Assembly: GCF_029223585.1 (NCBI RefSeq)
Contig: NZ_CP119424.1
Span: forward strand, 1,178,001 to 1,242,000
Direction: 5' to 3'
DNA from: Photobacterium sp. DA100
GTDB lineage: Bacteria; Pseudomonadota; Gammaproteobacteria; Enterobacterales; Vibrionaceae
DNA: 64,000 nucleotides
The notes under the pieces are model-generated. The model saw only the letters and a program-made list of their open reading frames with translations. It had not been told where the DNA came from and searched no databases. The first letter of the stretch is position 1; each line of letters begins with the position of its first letter. A program made the translations under genes and the position numbers. Below, one piece after another: positions 62,012-64,000 of the stretch.

Positions 62012-64000
62012 TTACGGGTTAGCTTTGCTCAGGCGCAGGCCGATTAATCCTTGTGGCGGAATAACCGTTTGGGCCGTGACATCTCCGACAACACGCTCCA
62101 TGCCATCAACCTGCTGAACCCGCCACTCTGCTGGAAGCGCACCAAGCGCAATATGGTTATTGCTAGCATTCATTAACCTAACAACCACACTGCGGCTATC
62201 ATCTTCACAGACCTTGACCGCGCTAACCGTCACGTCAGGCTGGTTGAGCGCCAACATGCTGAAAGTTTCCGGTGCAGTGAACACTGGCGGAGCAATCATG
62301 AAGCGTTGTACAACCCCGTTGTGCAAGGTCAACGGAGTGCTCAACCACTCCTTCACCCGCTGGCATAACCCGGCGTCAGAAGCGCTACCGCTGAATGGGT
62401 AAAGAGCCAAACGGAATGACAATGGTTGGCGTAGCTGGGAGTCAGGACTAGCATCCGGCAAACCTGATAGACGCCCTGGACGGTATTTCAGATCCGGCTT
62501 ACCGACAAAACCCATGGCACGGAACAGGGTTATCGCGATTGAGTCATCATATTGCTGATACTCTCGTACACCGTCTGCCATCACTGCAATTCCGCCTTGT
62601 GACGTTTCACCGGCAACAACACTCTGCATCGGATAAATCGGCACGGGACAGGATGTCCATTGCTGCTGTTGCCATAGCGACAGCGCCAATTCATCGTTGC
62701 CACGCCGGATCAGCCCGACAGGTTGATCCGCCACACTCTGTGCCCGGGCAAAATCGCCATTAACATGCAGTTGTAACCGGTGATCATTGACTTTATTTTC
62801 CAGCTCGAGCGCAATATCCAAATGCTCACTGCCTTTCGCCAGTCCCAGAACGACTTCAATGTGCTGCGTGACAGAACCGCACTTTTCGGCCCGCTCGGCC
62901 AAGTCCGCCGGCAGATCCGCCTGATAATCAATACGGATTTCTGAGCGCAGCGGCCCTTGGCAAACCCGGATCCCTTTGGCTTGTTGCACTCCAAAAGCAA
63001 TTTGATGGTCATCATGCGGCTCAGAAAAGTCGTAGTTGTCACCATCATCGCCGCCGTCCACCAGGGTGATTAAATCATCCCAGTGTTGGCCGCTGCTCAA
63101 ACAGGTCAAGCTAATCTTGCCATGCATATCGACCGTCACTGACAGGGCCTCATTAGCAATACTGACCGGTTCATCGATCACAGTTTGAAGCTGGCAGCGA
63201 TCAGCCGGCGCTTCCTCATCGGCCAGGCGCTCTACCCTGAGGTTACGGTAGCCGCAGGCTGGCAAACCTTCCAGTGACACCACAACGTTATGCCGGTACC
63301 AGGACCGAAAGCGCTCATCACCGAGGGTGGTCGGGTCTTGGACAATGGCATTGATATCCACCAGCTCGCACGACACATGCTGCTGCTCTACATCCTGCGC
63401 ACCGTCAAAGATGGTAAACCGGCGAGTCGGCAATACCAGCTCCAACTCGACCTGAACGTTGCGGCTGTAAGGCAGAGGGTTGAAAACCAAAACGTACTCG
63501 CCGTCTTTTCCCTTTGTCGACGAATCGGCCAATTGCTTGAGTGTGATCGCCTTGAGCCGTTCAGCATTCTCACGAACCGCCTCGATACGGGCTTTAACCT
63601 GACGGTTTACAGAGTCGGTATTACAGCCGCCGATGGAGTCATGGGCATGGCTCTGCATTAACTGCTTCCAGTTTTTCTCCATCAGGCCATACGGATATTT
63701 CAGACCAAATTGGTTAGCAACCGTCAGCAATGGCTCAAGCTGATTGACCAGCAGGTTCTCGACATCGCTGTTGAGTTTTTTGATGTCGTAGCGGGTTGAG
63801 TAAATGCCACGATGGATCCGGCTATATTTGCCATACAGCATTTCGCTTTCAACAACGGGGAGCGAGCAACCGGTGCTACTGGCAAAGTAATCTTCGAAAC
63901 GGCAAAGTTGATACTGGTATGGCCGAGTTTCATTGGCCTGTCGGATAGCCTCAACCGTTTCTCTCTGCCATGGTTTCTGGTCATGCCCCCCCATGAACAA
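62012..64000 (-). CDS. Alpha-mannosidase GH38, MngB-like, C-terminal part
   Basis: The frame is open at the right window edge, so the N-terminal third including the catalytic nucleophile is missing. The visible 662 residues include SHAHDSIGGCNTDSVNRQVKAR near the start, the GH38 middle-domain signature, and a beta-sandwich C-terminal domain. MngB-type cytosolic mannosidases hydrolyse phosphorylated 2-O-alpha-mannosyl-glycerate delivered by a PTS. Position 160 bp ahead of the PTS genes supports that role, though another alpha-mannoside is possible. Confidence 0.88.
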   Translation of the reverse strand: MFMGGHDQKPWQRETVEAIRQANETRPYQYQLCRFEDYFASSTGCSLPVVESEMLYGKYSRIHRGIYSTRYDIKKLNSDVENLLVNQLEPLLTVANQFGLKYPYGLMEKNWKQLMQSHAHDSIGGCNTDSVNRQVKARIEAVRENAERLKAITLKQLADSSTKGKDGEYVLVFNPLPYSRNVQVELELVLPTRRFTIFDGAQDVEQQHVSCELVDINAIVQDPTTLGDERFRSWYRHNVVVSLEGLPACGYRNLRVERLADEEAPADRCQLQTVIDEPVSIANEALSVTVDMHGKISLTCLSSGQHWDDLITLVDGGDDGDNYDFSEPHDDHQIAFGVQQAKGIRVCQGPLRSEIRIDYQADLPADLAERAEKCGSVTQHIEVVLGLAKGSEHLDIALELENKVNDHRLQLHVNGDFARAQSVADQPVGLIRRGNDELALSLWQQQQWTSCPVPIYPMQSVVAGETSQGGIAVMADGVREYQQYDDSIAITLFRAMGFVGKPDLKYRPGRLSGLPDASPDSQLRQPLSFRLALYPFSGSASDAGLCQRVKEWLSTPLTLHNGVVQRFMIAPPVFTAPETFSMLALNQPDVTVSAVKVCEDDSRSVVVRLMNASNNHIALGALPAEWRVQQVDGMERVVGDVTAQTVIPPQGLIGLRLSKANP

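Noticed and set aside
1..64000. CRISPR arrays, tRNA, rRNA and riboswitches
   Set aside because: No regularly spaced direct repeats, tRNA-like cloverleaf ends, rRNA stretches or known riboswitch cores were noticed on reading; a covariance-model scan was not possible.

Overview
The window looks like a chromosomal stretch of a marine gammaproteobacterium of the family Vibrionaceae (Vibrio, Photobacterium or Grimontia type). Supporting this are the small DUF3012 lipoprotein, the Mrp-type antiporter operon with a fused A-B subunit, the TRAP transporter, and dispersed CAAGT(A/G)ACTTG palindromes. The genus is an inference. No rRNA, tRNA, CRISPR or prophage was seen.

Layout. 1-2281: the end of a TrmK-like methyltransferase, a small lipoprotein, a membrane protein and an RpiR regulator. 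2313-3778: an IS4-family insertion sequence. 3919-5752: iolG and a first iolB. 5990-7399: an orphan lipoamide dehydrogenase. 7775-18127: a taurine dissimilation region on the minus strand, with a TRAP transporter, a periplasmic double-Cache protein, taurine dehydrogenase TauXY, an FRG-domain protein, a YeiH/SuyZ-type exporter and sulfoacetaldehyde acetyltransferase Xsc. 18362-21099: a divergent CobS/CobT-like AAA+/VWA pair. 21255-24147: a CMD/LysR pair and two uncharacterised genes. 24164-26942: a TauE-like exporter, phosphate acetyltransferase and an IclR regulator, which complete the taurine route. 27024-39110: an EamA transporter, then the main inositol cluster (iolI-like, rpiR, iolJ, iolB, iolC, a second Gfo/Idh dehydrogenase, iolD, iolE) and a divergent sugar-porter-type transporter. 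39178-42143: LysR, GNAT, a phosphodiesterase and a zinc-ribbon protein. 42274-47867: mnhA-G. 47949-50560: a flavin/quinone redox group with an HxlR regulator. 50882-52150: a protein made of three fused RidA domains. 52792-64000: a minus-strand run with an alpha-mannosidase, a complete PEP:fructose-type PTS, a SemiSWEET, and three secreted proteins: a metallophosphoesterase, a necrosis-inducing NLP toxin and an endonuclease/exonuclease/phosphatase-fold enzyme.

How the genes work together. Taurine enters through the TRAP system, is deaminated by TauXY to sulfoacetaldehyde, is cleaved by Xsc to acetyl phosphate and sulfite, and Pta makes acetyl-CoA while two exporters dispose of the sulfur anion. 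Inositol enters through the MFS porter and is oxidised, dehydrated, hydrolysed, isomerised, phosphorylated and cleaved by the Iol enzymes; iolA is not in the window. The mannosidase and PTS point to a mannosyl-glycerate-like substrate. All three substrates are osmolytes or lipid headgroups abundant in marine animals and algae, so the window reads as an accessory region for using host-derived compounds. The least explained parts are the orphan CobS/CobT pair beside xsc, the single-chain triple RidA, and the NLP toxin linked to a sugar PTS.
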